A DNA stretch of 30,503 nt from PALSA-1004 sp046715035 (GTDB taxonomy: Bacteria > Pseudomonadota > Gammaproteobacteria > Burkholderiales > SG8-41): assembly GCA_046715035.1 (NCBI GenBank), contig JBKJZR010000160.1, forward strand, positions 1 through 30,503, written 5' to 3'. This document shows positions 7,831 to 15,702 of the stretch, piece after piece. The notes beneath the pieces are model-generated. The model saw only the letters and a program-made list of their open reading frames with translations. It searched no databases and had not been told where the DNA came from. Each line of letters begins with the position of its first letter. Positions within the stretch are counted from its first letter, which is position 1. The translations under genes and the position numbers were made by a program.

Positions 7831-8754
7831 TCATTCGTTCGGTCCGCTTTCCCGATCGGGGTGGATTCCGCGCGCTCGCAGCATCGCCGGGATCTCCGAA
7901 AGCCGCTGTGCGACCTCGATGCCCGCATCGAGCAACATCCGCCGCTTGGCCGAAACTGTGTCAGACGAGTCACGGATCATCGCGGCCGCGTGGCCGAAGC
8001 TTGCGCCTACAGGGTATCGCTCCTGGAACTCCCCCGCGAGCACCGCAATCACGGGCTTCGCGCAGCGGCCCGCCTTTACGAATGCGGCGACTTCCCGCTC
8101 GTTCGGCGTCCCCGGCTCCCCGAACATCAGTATCGCGGCGGTGTCGGGATCTTCAGCGAACAGCCGCACATATTCGACCATCGGCGTGCAGGGCACGGTG
8201 TCGCCGCCCATCGATACCGCGGTCGAGACGCCATAGCCCGCCGCTCTAAGCGTCAGCCCCAGCTCCGCCGACATCCCACCCGAGCGGGACACGGTGCCGA
8301 TGGAGCCGGGCACGAAAACCCGGCTTGGGATGTCGCCGCCGATCGCGCCCAGCTGGCACTTCCCCGGCGAGATCATTCCATTCGTATTGCAGCCGACGAC
8401 GATTGCACCCTGGGCGCGCGCCTGCGCCCGAATGACCACCGTGTCGTGGACCGGCACGGTCTCGGCGAGCACTATGATCACGGGAATGCGCGCTTCGAGA
8501 CTCTCGAGCACCGCATCGCGTGCCGCGAGCGGCGGCGCGTATACGACTGCCGCGTCGATGGCATGCTGGGACAGCGCCGACTGCACCGAATTGTATATAG
8601 GCAAGCCGAGCACCACGGCGCCTCCTCGACCCGGTGTGACGCCGCATACGATGCGCGAGCCATACGCCATGCACAGCTTCGCGTCGCGTTGTCCTTGTGC
8701 ACCCGTGAGGCCTTGAACCAGCACTCGGGTGCTCGCATCGATCAGGATGCTCAT
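7831..8754 (-). CDS. SucD-like acyl-CoA synthetase alpha subunit (copy 1)
   Basis: A 307-residue homologue of the alpha subunit of succinyl-CoA synthetase. It has the CoA-binding Rossmann start MSILIDASTRVLVQGLTGAQG, GVTPGRGG, SRSGGMSAE, and the phosphorylated active-site His at H255 (FGHAAA). Two signatures differ from the succinate enzyme: GPNCPG is GCNTNG (residues 121-126), and GEIGG is GEPGT (212-216). Both changes recur in the second copy in this window, so this is a distinct clade that probably activates another carboxylate with CoA and nucleotide triphosphate. Its ATG overlaps the stop of the beta-like gene by 4 bases (ATGA), which implies translational coupling. A frameshifted Bug gene follows. 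Confidence 0.85.
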   Translation of the reverse strand: MSILIDASTRVLVQGLTGAQGQRDAKLCMAYGSRIVCGVTPGRGGAVVLGLPIYNSVQSALSQHAIDAAVVYAPPLAARDAVLESLEARIPVIIVLAETVPVHDTVVIRAQARAQGAIVVGCNTNGMISPGKCQLGAIGGDIPSRVFVPGSIGTVSRSGGMSAELGLTLRAAGYGVSTAVSMGGDTVPCTPMVEYVRLFAEDPDTAAILMFGEPGTPNEREVAAFVKAGRCAKPVIAVLAGEFQERYPVGASFGHAAAMIRDSSDTVSAKRRMLLDAGIEVAQRLSEIPAMLRARGIHPDRESGPNE

Positions 8755-9971
8755 CTGGATTCAACCGCGGTGCGCGGCCCGCCAGTCAGCTCGATGATCT
8801 TGGCCACCGCTGCATCGATCGGCGTGTCCGGCGCCATATAATGCAATCCGGGTAACGTTGCAGCGATAGCGCGCGCTTTGTCTTCACCGGGCCCGAACAA
8901 TCGGATCACGATCGGCAGCACTTTGGGATCGACATGGCGCTCGATCAGGATGTCCAGAATGTGCTGCATGCGCTCGTCCACCTGGACGAGCTGCAGAAAG
9001 TTATAGCTGACAAGAATGCCGCGCACCTTGGGATTGGCGAGGATAGCGTCGAAGACGGCTCCCATCTTTTCCTTCCAGCCTGCGCCCGGTGTCGCGTCGA
9101 GGTGATTGGCTGGGGCCGCACCCATCGCCAGCATCAGATCGTGCTGCAGCAGGCTCGCGCCGCCACCGCCGACGACGAAGCCGATGTCGCCGTCCAGCTC
9201 CGAATAGCGAAACACGGCGCCCGGTGTCTTGTTGTTCGCGGCAATGACGGCGAGCTCGCGCTCGTTGGCTTGACGGCCGGCGCGGGTTGCACCGGCTATG
9301 GCTGCCTCGCGCCATTCCGGGTGTCGCCCAAGCGCCGAGTCGTCGACACCCAGCATCGCCCCGACGAGACACAACGAACCGTCTGTGCGCACGGCGATCG
9401 GGTTCAATTCAAGTGTCAGCGCGTCGGCGCTGCGAAACGCTTCCCATAGAGCGGACGTCAAGCGCCCGAGGGCGGGCAGCAATCGGTTGTTGACGCCCGC
9501 GCGTGCCCAGAGATTCACCGCGTGCCAGGACTCGAGACCGCGCAGCGGATCAACATCGAGGCGTGTGATCGCATCCGGCCTGTTGCGACCGATCTCCTCG
9601 ATGTCTACGCCACCCTCGCGGCTTGCCAGCACGATCGGCGGATAGCTGTCCAGGTTGAAGCTCAGGTAGAGCTCCGAGGCGATGTCTTCGCGCGACTCGA
9701 CATAGACTCGCTCGACTTGAAGGTCTGCAATCGTCAACGCCAGCAATTCGCGAGCAGCGGTCCGCGCCGAGTCCGGCGTATCGGCGAACCGCACCGCGCC
9801 GGCCTTGCCGCGCCGTCCGGCGGGAATCAGTGCCTTGAGTACTACGCGGCCGCCAAGCTCCGCTGCGGCTAGGCAGGCCGCTTCGGGGGTATCGGCGGCG
9901 CGCCCGCGCGGAACGGGAAGCGACCGGCTTCGAAGAAACGCTTTCGCAAGGTCTTCCGTCAGGGTAATCAC
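8751..9971 (-). CDS. SucC-like ATP-grasp acyl-CoA synthetase beta subunit (copy 1)
   Basis: A 406-residue homologue of succinyl-CoA synthetase beta. The ATP-grasp domain occupies about residues 1-225 (GRVVLKALIPAGRRGKAG for nucleotide binding; ELNPIAV holding the metal-ligand Asn). The CoA-ligase domain follows (DGDIGFVVGGGGASLLQHD, GAAPANHLD). Two departures from the succinate enzyme stand out. The second Mg ligand, Asp213 in E. coli SucC, is Gly (LVGAMLG). The Gly-Gly-Ile loop of NIFGGIVRCD reads SYNFLQLVQVD. The same positions are altered in copy 2. With the alpha-like subunit it should form a heteromeric ligase of unknown acid specificity. First gene of a minus-strand operon; a divergent promoter region of 430 bases lies upstream. 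Confidence 0.85.
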   Translation of the reverse strand: MITLTEDLAKAFLRSRSLPVPRGRAADTPEAACLAAAELGGRVVLKALIPAGRRGKAGAVRFADTPDSARTAARELLALTIADLQVERVYVESREDIASELYLSFNLDSYPPIVLASREGGVDIEEIGRNRPDAITRLDVDPLRGLESWHAVNLWARAGVNNRLLPALGRLTSALWEAFRSADALTLELNPIAVRTDGSLCLVGAMLGVDDSALGRHPEWREAAIAGATRAGRQANERELAVIAANNKTPGAVFRYSELDGDIGFVVGGGGASLLQHDLMLAMGAAPANHLDATPGAGWKEKMGAVFDAILANPKVRGILVSYNFLQLVQVDERMQHILDILIERHVDPKVLPIVIRLFGPGEDKARAIAATLPGLHYMAPDTPIDAAVAKIIELTGGPRTAVESR

Positions 9972-10084
9972 TTACGAGTGATGCCCTCACCCTGCCGCGC
10001 GCAGGAACATGAGACTTTAGCGGTCAACATTTGGCGCGGATGATGTTGCCCGCTTTACTCTAAGCCAGCACGAAGACACATGAT

Positions 10085-10116
10085 CGTTGTTTTTGCGTAA
10101 CGCTCGCAACACAACG
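10085..10116. promoter_or_regulatory. Inverted repeat, candidate operator or hairpin
   Basis: CGTTGT (10085-10090) and TTGCG (10093-10097) pair with CGCAA (10105-10109) and ACAACG (10111-10116), around a 7-base centre, with a TT/C internal mismatch. It lies about 115 bases upstream of the sucC-like start on the minus strand and 290 bases upstream of the Bug start. No T-run follows it, so a regulator site is more likely than a terminator. Confidence 0.35.
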
Positions 10117-10302
10117 CCGCAAGCCACTTGATAGCGGCATCCGCCGCCTCGCATTTTCCGGTTCGGGGCATTCGAAAGTCCTTCCAACGGCAGTCAACAA
10201 ATGCGCAGAGCGGTCACATTACGCCGCGACGCTGCCCGGTGGCAAGCCGGGGTTGCTCCTCGTGCAAACCGTTGGGGATCCCGTCAACTTCGTGGGCTGG
10301 CG

Positions 10303-10342
10303 GTGAAACTTTTCATCGGTGAACAAAAAACACCGGTTTCAC
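10303..10342. promoter_or_regulatory. Nested inverted repeat upstream of Bug gene
   Basis: Outer arms GTGAAAC (10303-10309) and GTTTCAC (10336-10342) match perfectly and enclose inner arms CGGTG (10317-10321) and CACCG (10331-10335), separated by an A-rich loop. As RNA it could form a bulged hairpin; as DNA, an operator 60-100 bases before the Bug ATG at 10404. Function inferred only from symmetry and position. Confidence 0.35.
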
Positions 10343-10403
10343 ATAACACGTTTACTATAAGAGCTCTGTTACAACAAACGGGGGGCAAGATCTCGACAGG
10401 CCG

Positions 10404-11366
10404 ATGAATAAAACAATTGCGTATGTAATTTTACTGGCGATCGGCGTAACGCTATCGCCTATGATTTTTGCCCAGAGTTACCCGGCTAAGCCTATTCGTC
10501 TGATCGTGCCCTTTGCCCCGGGAGGTTCGACCGACGTCATCGCCCGCGTGGTCGGCCAGAAAATGGCGGAAAACCTGGGCCAGCAGATCCTCATCGACAA
10601 CCGGCCCGGAGTGGCGAGCAGCCTCGGGACCGAACTCGCCGCGCGTGCTCCCGCGGACGGCTATACGCTGCTGATGGGGACCCCGGGTCTCACGAGCAAC
10701 CCGAGCTTGTACTCGAACGTCAGTTTCCATCCCGTCCGGGATTTCAGTCCGATCGTACTTCTCGCATCGGTGCCCTTGATCATCGTGACACATCCATCGC
10801 TGCCGGTCCGCAACGTCCAGGACCTGGTCAAGCTTGCCAAAGCGCGCCCGCGCGAGCTCAACTACGCATCGAATGGCTCGTCGACGCACCTCACGGCCGA
10901 GTTATTCCTGCAGCGGGCAGGTGTATCGATCGTTCACGTCCCATACAAAGGCTCGGCGCCGGCGACGAACGATCTGATCGGCGGGCAGATTCAACTGGGG
11001 TTCGACAACATTTTGTCGGCACTGCCGCATGTAAAGTCGGGCAAGTTGCGTGCTCTCGCCGTAACGACGGCGAAGCGAGCTCCGCTGGCTCCCGAAATAC
11101 CGGCGCTCAGCGAAGAGGGATTTTCCGGATTCGATGCGAGCTCGTGGTTTGGCATTCTTGCACCTGCGGGGACGCCCAAAGTCACTATCGATCAGCTGAA
11201 CGCGAGATCCCAGCAGGCGCTGCAAAGCAGCGACGTCCGTGAGAAATTGGCGCATCTGGGCGCTGGGGTCATCGGCAGCGGACCCGAGCAATTGGCGACT
11301 TTTATCGCAGGCGAATTCGAGCGCACGGCAAAGCTCATCAAAGAGCGCAGTATCAAAGCGGACTAG
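10404..11366 (+). CDS. Bug-family periplasmic solute receptor
   Basis: A complete Bug receptor of 320 residues. The signal peptide covers residues 1-23 (KTIAYVILLAIGVTLSPMIF, cleavage after FA). The mature N-terminus is the textbook QSYPAKPIRLIVPFAPGGST, whose Asp after the Gly-Gly loop contacts the ligand in solved Bug structures. NRPGVASSLGTELAA, PADGYTLLMG, VPYKGSAPATNDLIGGQIQL, FDNILSALPHVKSGKLRALA and SWFGILAPAGTP follow in order, ending LIKERSIKAD. ATG is preceded by AGG 7 bases upstream. It lies 260 bases ahead of a carboxyltransferase in the same direction, with a dispersed palindromic repeat between them. Ligand cannot be predicted. Confidence 0.9.
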   Translation: MNKTIAYVILLAIGVTLSPMIFAQSYPAKPIRLIVPFAPGGSTDVIARVVGQKMAENLGQQILIDNRPGVASSLGTELAARAPADGYTLLMGTPGLTSNPSLYSNVSFHPVRDFSPIVLLASVPLIIVTHPSLPVRNVQDLVKLAKARPRELNYASNGSSTHLTAELFLQRAGVSIVHVPYKGSAPATNDLIGGQIQLGFDNILSALPHVKSGKLRALAVTTAKRAPLAPEIPALSEEGFSGFDASSWFGILAPAGTPKVTIDQLNARSQQALQSSDVREKLAHLGAGVIGSGPEQLATFIAGEFERTAKLIKERSIKAD

Positions 11367-11430
11367 CAGCCGATCTCAAAAAGAATTGGGGACACCGATG
11401 AACGCCGGTAACATCAAACTGTAAAGAGTC

Positions 11431-11507
11431 GTCGTTCGCGCGCAAGCGGGAACCAAGGATAGCTCGTTCGTAGAGTCTCCTGGATGCCCGCTTTCGCGAG
11501 CATGACG
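11431..11507. repeat. Dispersed palindromic repeat (AAGCGGGAA...CCCGCTT type)
   Basis: Two arms, GTCGTTCGCGCGCAAGCGGG (from 11431) and CCCGCTTTCGCGAGCATGAC (ending at 11507), form a long imperfect stem around a 30-base centre. The arms match the widespread proteobacterial extragenic repeat usually written CTGGATTCCCGCTTTCGCGG and its complement, here with several substitutions. It sits 65 bases after the Bug stop and may act as a transcription end or barrier, but has no T-run. Only one copy was seen in this window. Confidence 0.65.
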
Positions 11508-11626
11508 GCTGTTTTCGCATCGGTGTTTGTCGGCGGCCAATTGGGGTTTGAGTTGTGAGTCGGGTCTCAGAGGATGAGAGCGCGAGGCGCGCGTAGCGTG
11601 AAGAGGCAGCTTCAGGAGATGACGAG

Positions 11627-13192
11627 ATGAGCTGGAGAAGCGAAATCGACGAACTGCATCGCCGCCGCGAGCTCGCTGAAGCGTGCGGCGGTTCGGAGGC
11701 GGTCGCCAAGCAACATGCGGCCGGAAGACTTACTGTGCGCGAGCGCATCGATCGACTGCTCGACCCGGGTTCTTTTCGTGAAGTTGGGAAACTCGCCGGA
11801 CGCGGCACATACAAGGACAACAAGCTCGTCAAATTCGAGCCCGCGCCTTATGTGATGGGCCTCGGGCGTATCGACGGGCGTCCGATCGCGGTCGGCGGCG
11901 AAGACTATACGATCCGTGCCGGCACTGGCTTTGGCTCGGATCGCCGTAAAGGCGGCCAGGGCGGATTCGTCGAGGATCTTGCTTACGAGTATCGAATCCC
12001 GCTGATCAACTTCTGCGAAGGCACCGGCGGCACCGTCAATACCGCAAAGCGCAAGGGGTACAGCGTCGTTCCCGGGTATGGACAGGACGGTTTCGAGCGC
12101 TGCGTCGACTTGTTGGGACTCGTGCCTGTGGTGGGGGCGGTGATGGGAACCGCCGCAGGCGGACCGGCGGCGCGCGCGATCCTCAGCCACTGGTCGATCA
12201 TGATCAAGGGCAATAGCCAGATTTTCGCCGCGGGCCCGCCCGTCGTGGAGCGCGCTTTCGGCCACAAGCTCACCAAGGAGGAGCTCGGCGGCTCGAAGAT
12301 CGCAGGGGAGGCTGCAGGCACCATCGATAACGTCGCTGTCGACGAAGAGGATTGCCTGCGGCAGATCCGGCGTTTTCTGTCTTACATGCCGCAGAGCGTG
12401 TGGGAACTGCCGCCCGGCTCGCCGTGCGACGATCCCGTCGAGCGTTGCGAAGATGCGCTTGCGGACATCATCCCGCGCTCGGGTCGGCAGGCCTATAACA
12501 TGCGCAAGCTGATCGAGATGATCGTCGACAGGGACTCGACATTCGAAATCCAGCCTGCGTTCGGCAGGGCGGTGATCACGACACTCGCCCGCATGAACGG
12601 CAAGGTCGTTGGCATCATCGCGAACAATCCAATGGTCGGCGGCATCATGGATTACAAAGCCGCGCGCAAGCAGACGCACTTCGTCGAGCTTTGCGACATG
12701 TTCAACATACCGCTCATCTTCTTTGCCGACATACCAGGGCTCATGGTCGGCGCCGAGTCGGAGGCCGACGCAATCATGCGCGAAGGCATGCGCGCGCGCT
12801 ACATGGGTCTACAGGTCTCGGTCCCGGTTTTCACGGTGATCGTGCGCAAGTGCTTCGGCGTCGCGGGCGGCGGTACGATCGATCGTCGCGGGCTTAACTT
12901 CAAGATCGCGTGGCCGTCGGCCGAATGGGGATCGCTTCCCGTCGAAGGCGGTGTGAAAGCTGCTTACAAACGCGAAATCGAAAACGCACCCGATCCCGCG
13001 CAGCGCGAAAGGGAGATCGAAGCAGAATTGCGCCAGATTGCTTCGCCCTTTCGCACAGCCGAAGCGTTCGCCATCGAAGATTTGATCGATCCGCGCGAAA
13101 CGCGGCCTTACCTGTGCCAGTTCATCGATGCGCTGCAAGGTCGATTGCTCAGCCAGGTAGGCCCGAAGTGCAAACCTGGGGTACGCCCATGA
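11627..13192 (+). CDS. Biotin-dependent acyl-CoA carboxyltransferase (PccB/MccB-like)
   Basis: A 521-residue carboxyltransferase beta-type subunit with two crotonase-like domains. It moves CO2 between biotin and an acyl-CoA. The N-terminal GRLTVRERIDRLLDPGSFRE is a family hallmark. The first oxyanion-hole loop, usually GGAR.QEG, reads EGTGGTVN at about residue 131. The second, near residue 413, reads VAGGGTIDRRG rather than GGAYD. Both differ from propionyl- or methylcrotonyl-CoA carboxylase, so substrate choice is open. AGGAG stands 8 bases before the ATG. No biotin carboxylase or biotin carrier is encoded in the window, so it must use partners elsewhere. Its TGA overlaps the ATG of a broken Bug gene. 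Confidence 0.85.
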   Translation: MSWRSEIDELHRRRELAEACGGSEAVAKQHAAGRLTVRERIDRLLDPGSFREVGKLAGRGTYKDNKLVKFEPAPYVMGLGRIDGRPIAVGGEDYTIRAGTGFGSDRRKGGQGGFVEDLAYEYRIPLINFCEGTGGTVNTAKRKGYSVVPGYGQDGFERCVDLLGLVPVVGAVMGTAAGGPAARAILSHWSIMIKGNSQIFAAGPPVVERAFGHKLTKEELGGSKIAGEAAGTIDNVAVDEEDCLRQIRRFLSYMPQSVWELPPGSPCDDPVERCEDALADIIPRSGRQAYNMRKLIEMIVDRDSTFEIQPAFGRAVITTLARMNGKVVGIIANNPMVGGIMDYKAARKQTHFVELCDMFNIPLIFFADIPGLMVGAESEADAIMREGMRARYMGLQVSVPVFTVIVRKCFGVAGGGTIDRRGLNFKIAWPSAEWGSLPVEGGVKAAYKREIENAPDPAQREREIEAELRQIASPFRTAEAFAIEDLIDPRETRPYLCQFIDALQGRLLSQVGPKCKPGVRP

Positions 13193-13735
13193 TCTTTTGC
13201 GATCGAGCGATCGCACTATCTATTGTCACTACGGCATACTGGTATGTGCATCCAGCTTCAGCTCAAAACTATCCAACCAGGCCAATTCGCGTCAGTGATG
13301 TTTGGGGGCATGGTGCTGACGCTGCCGCACGTGAAAGCTGGAAGATTGCGTGCGCTGGCAACCACAGGCGCAACCCGCTCCAAGACGATTGCTGAGCTGC
13401 CGACCATCGCTGAGTCAGGGCTATCCGGCTTCGAAGCTGACGAGTGGTTCGGTCTCTACGCGCCTGCAGGCACGCCGTCGGCGATTGTGGACACGCTCGA
13501 TTCAGCGGTCCGCACCATTTGGAGGGCGCCTGAAACGCAGGAGCGATTTGCGAGCCTCGGTGCGGAGGTGCGCGATATGAGCCGCCCGGAGTTCGAGAAG
13601 TTCGTCGCGAACGAAATCGCTAAATGGGCGAAGGTCATCAGAGCGGCGAGCATCCGCAATGCCTCGGCTCGGCGAGCACGAATCAAGGCTGGATTGAATT
13701 TCCTGTATCTCACTTCAGGTTCAATGCGGGTGTAA
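13189..13735 (+). pseudogene. Bug receptor with internal deletion
   Basis: The ATG at 13189 overlaps the carboxyltransferase stop (ATGA). It opens a normal Bug N-terminus: signal peptide (MIFCDRAIALSIVTTAYWYV, cleavage at ASA) and QNYPTRPIRV. Around 13290-13300 the homology jumps, with a change of frame, to the C-terminal lobe: VMFGGMVLTLPHVKAGRLRA, LPTIAESGLSGFEADEWFGL, APAGTPSAIVDTLDSAV, EIAKWAKVIRAASIR. About 190 residues of the middle, including the PDGYTL and VPYKG regions, are missing. Past IRAASIR the frame runs 40 extra residues to 13735. The coupled start shows the receptor was once made from the same message as the carboxylase subunit. Confidence 0.8.
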
Positions 13736-13837
13736 TGCAACCGGCATCCACCCAGGAATTGCACTGTGATTTCGTTATTGCCTCGTTTGTCAAATTGCTC
13801 ACCATGGTCGGCAGCTCGCCGGAGGAATTCGGCAGCC

Positions 13838-14650
13838 CTATCTCCGTGTGTGTATGGACGCGAGAAACTCCCGCAAGGTCTCTGCGCACTGCGTAGCGTG
13901 CGAGAACGGAAGTCCGTGGCGCGCCTGCGCGAAAACTTGCAGACGGGAATCCGGCAGGCGATGGTGCATATCGACCATCACGCTGACAGGAATGAACGGG
14001 CTGGCATCCCCGTGCAACAGCAGTACCGGGCATTTCACGGCAGCAAGCTGCGGACGCAAGTCGGCACCTACTAGAACTCCGAGCGCATTAAGAATCGAGT
14101 CGCGGGTCCAAGCCTCCTGCTGACGTGCGTACCACGCATGCTTGGGCCCTTCGAGCGCGCCGTCGTAGAAACGATCGCGCATGAATTGGTCAGACCACGC
14201 TTTGATGCCGTGCTCGTCGATCTGCTGCTGCCATTGGTGCACACGCTGCAGAGGAGAGCCGACGTCAGCGCCATTGCTGACCGTCAGGGTAGCCACGCGT
14301 TCAGGGTTTTTGATGGCGCAGTAAAGCGCGATCGTGCCGCCGATCGATTCGCCGACGAGATGTATTGTTTCGGCCCCTGCCGCATCGGCGACTGCCAGGA
14401 TGTCGCCCGAGAGCAGGTCGAGCGACCATTTGGCAGCGGGCGCCGGAATGTGCGATCGGCCGTAGCCTCGCATGTCGAAGCGCACGATGCGATACCGCGT
14501 TACCAGCTCCGGCAGCCACTCGGTCCAGATGCCGGCCGACGCACCGATGCCATGATGGAAGAGGATCGTCTCGCGCTTCGTCTCCCACGGCGCGACCAGG
14601 TCTATCACTTCGTAATGCAACGTGCCGCCAGCACTTTCTGCATACGCCAT
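13838..14650 (-). CDS. Alpha/beta-fold hydrolase (PcaD-like)
   Basis: A 270-residue single-domain alpha/beta hydrolase. The nucleophile elbow GESIGG places S102; the acid is D215 in LLHGDASPF and the base H245 in ARHGLPFSH, so the triad is complete. HHGIGASAGIW at residues 32-42 supplies the oxyanion loop, and FDMRGYGRS is typical of the 3-oxoadipate enol-lactonase and related esterase group. It probably hydrolyses an ester, lactone or C-C bond of a small acid in the cytoplasm. It is the last gene of the minus-strand run and lies 69 bases behind the amidohydrolase gene; the two may act in sequence. The substrate is not evident. Confidence 0.85.
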   Translation of the reverse strand: MAYAESAGGTLHYEVIDLVAPWETKRETILFHHGIGASAGIWTEWLPELVTRYRIVRFDMRGYGRSHIPAPAAKWSLDLLSGDILAVADAAGAETIHLVGESIGGTIALYCAIKNPERVATLTVSNGADVGSPLQRVHQWQQQIDEHGIKAWSDQFMRDRFYDGALEGPKHAWYARQQEAWTRDSILNALGVLVGADLRPQLAAVKCPVLLLHGDASPFIPVSVMVDMHHRLPDSRLQVFAQARHGLPFSHATQCAETLREFLASIHTRR

Positions 14651-14719
14651 ACTGAAATCTCCAGGCTGAAACGAAATTCACCAAAGGTCATGCAGGACCG
14701 ACTACATGAGGCAGCGGTA

Positions 14720-15574
14720 CTACATCCGCATTAACCGCCGCGCATTGCGCGCCAGCACTTTTTCAGCGACGCCTGGAAGCCATTCCCACTCATTGTAGGC
14801 TTTGACCATTGCGTCGAGTGGCTTGCTTGGATACGACGTCCCGAACAGCGTGCGATCCTGAAAATAATTATTCGCGGCCTTCACGTATTCATGTGCGGCC
14901 GGCACCATCTTGATCATGTACTGATCCGGAGACAGCCACACGTTGGGGCAGACGAAGCACACGCCGATCATTTCCATCACATACGGCCATGCGGCGTGCG
15001 CGATGTGGAAATTGAGCTTTGGAAAATCCTTGGCGACCTGGTAGACCTGCAGGGGATTGCTCAGCTCATAGGGACGGTTGACCGTCGATTGCAATACCGC
15101 GCTCAGCGAAATGTTGATCGGTACATCGAGGCGCCCGCATTCTTCGTAGATCGGATACAGCCTTTTATCGCCGGCGCTGGTGAAGCTCGGATCGAGCGCG
15201 ATCGACGGCTCGATGGAAATCCCCTTGAAACCAAGCGTCTGTATGCAGCGTTGGATTTCAGACCGGCACGCTTCGATCGGCTGGCTGAGATCGATCCCGC
15301 CCCAGCCGAGAAAACGCCCAGGGTGCTCATTGATACATGCCGCGATCTCGTCGTTCGGGATGGCTCCCAATGGCTCGATCGACTGTCGCCCCATGATGAC
15401 TCCAAACTCGACGCTGGCTTCATCCATTTCGCGCAGCAACAGGTCGATCGAACGGGCCTCGACGGAAGGAGGAGTGTCGAAGCCCATGCGCACGGGATAG
15501 TAAATGCCTTTCGCGTAATTCGCTTTGCCGACCCAGCTCGGCAGAGGCGGCCGCAGTCTCATATCGATATACAT
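14720..15574 (-). CDS. Amidohydrolase-2 family protein lacking usual metal ligands
   Basis: A 284-residue TIM-barrel protein of the amidohydrolase-2 family (relatives include decarboxylases such as ACMSD and hydrolases such as the pyrone-dicarboxylate lactonase). The family's start, IDxHxHxxP, reads IDMRLRPPLP here, so both His ligands are Arg or Met positions. The terminal GSDYP, carrying the catalytic Asp, reads GTSYP. HIAHAAWPYV (around residue 195), FKGISIEPSI and the ending VLARNARRLMRM keep the fold's landmarks. It may be metal-free, use a different mechanism, or have lost activity. ATG at 15574 follows a perfect palindrome at 15596-15607. It lies between a Bug receptor and an alpha/beta hydrolase on the same strand. 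Confidence 0.75.
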   Translation of the reverse strand: MYIDMRLRPPLPSWVGKANYAKGIYYPVRMGFDTPPSVEARSIDLLLREMDEASVEFGVIMGRQSIEPLGAIPNDEIAACINEHPGRFLGWGGIDLSQPIEACRSEIQRCIQTLGFKGISIEPSIALDPSFTSAGDKRLYPIYEECGRLDVPINISLSAVLQSTVNRPYELSNPLQVYQVAKDFPKLNFHIAHAAWPYVMEMIGVCFVCPNVWLSPDQYMIKMVPAAHEYVKAANNYFQDRTLFGTSYPSKPLDAMVKAYNEWEWLPGVAEKVLARNARRLMRM

Positions 15575-15595
15575 CGCATCGCTCTGCGTATTCGG

Positions 15596-15607
15596 TTAAT
15601 CGATTAA
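15596..15607. promoter_or_regulatory. 12-bp palindrome, candidate operator
   Basis: TTAATCGATTAA is perfectly symmetric and lies 22 bases upstream of the amidohydrolase ATG on the minus strand, in the 128-base gap after the Bug gene. The gap and site suggest the last two genes of the minus run may have their own control. No regulator gene lies next to it, so the partner is unknown. Confidence 0.4.
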
Positions 15608-15702
15608 GGAAGCTCTGATTAAGCCTCTCTACGAGTTCCAGCTTCCCCTGTCTTAGTGGATTTACAAGGGGTCATCGCCGCCTTGTTCAGACATTGCTTA
15701 AA

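Larger units (their letters stand above)
9972..10403. other. Divergent intergenic region between sucC-like and Bug genes
   Basis: About 430 bases with no convincing gene; short plus-strand frames at 10128-10322 and 10201-10407 have no recognisable features and overlap the next start. The region should hold the promoters of both divergent transcripts. Two inverted repeats are listed separately. An AT-richer stretch with ACTATAAGAG near 10352-10361 could be the -10 region for the Bug gene, but no good -35 pairs with it. Confidence 0.4.

Noticed and set aside
10201..10407. Small plus-strand open frame before the Bug gene
   Set aside because: No ribosome site, no motif, and it overlaps the Bug start; it crosses the inverted repeat at 10303.
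11612..12679. 355-codon minus-strand open frame
   Set aside because: Antisense to the first carboxyltransferase; composition is that of a codon-complement frame.
15645..15671. CCCCTGT...ACAAGGGG hairpin as terminator of the minus-strand Bug gene
   Set aside because: Imperfect stem with a bulge and no T-run on the transcribed side.
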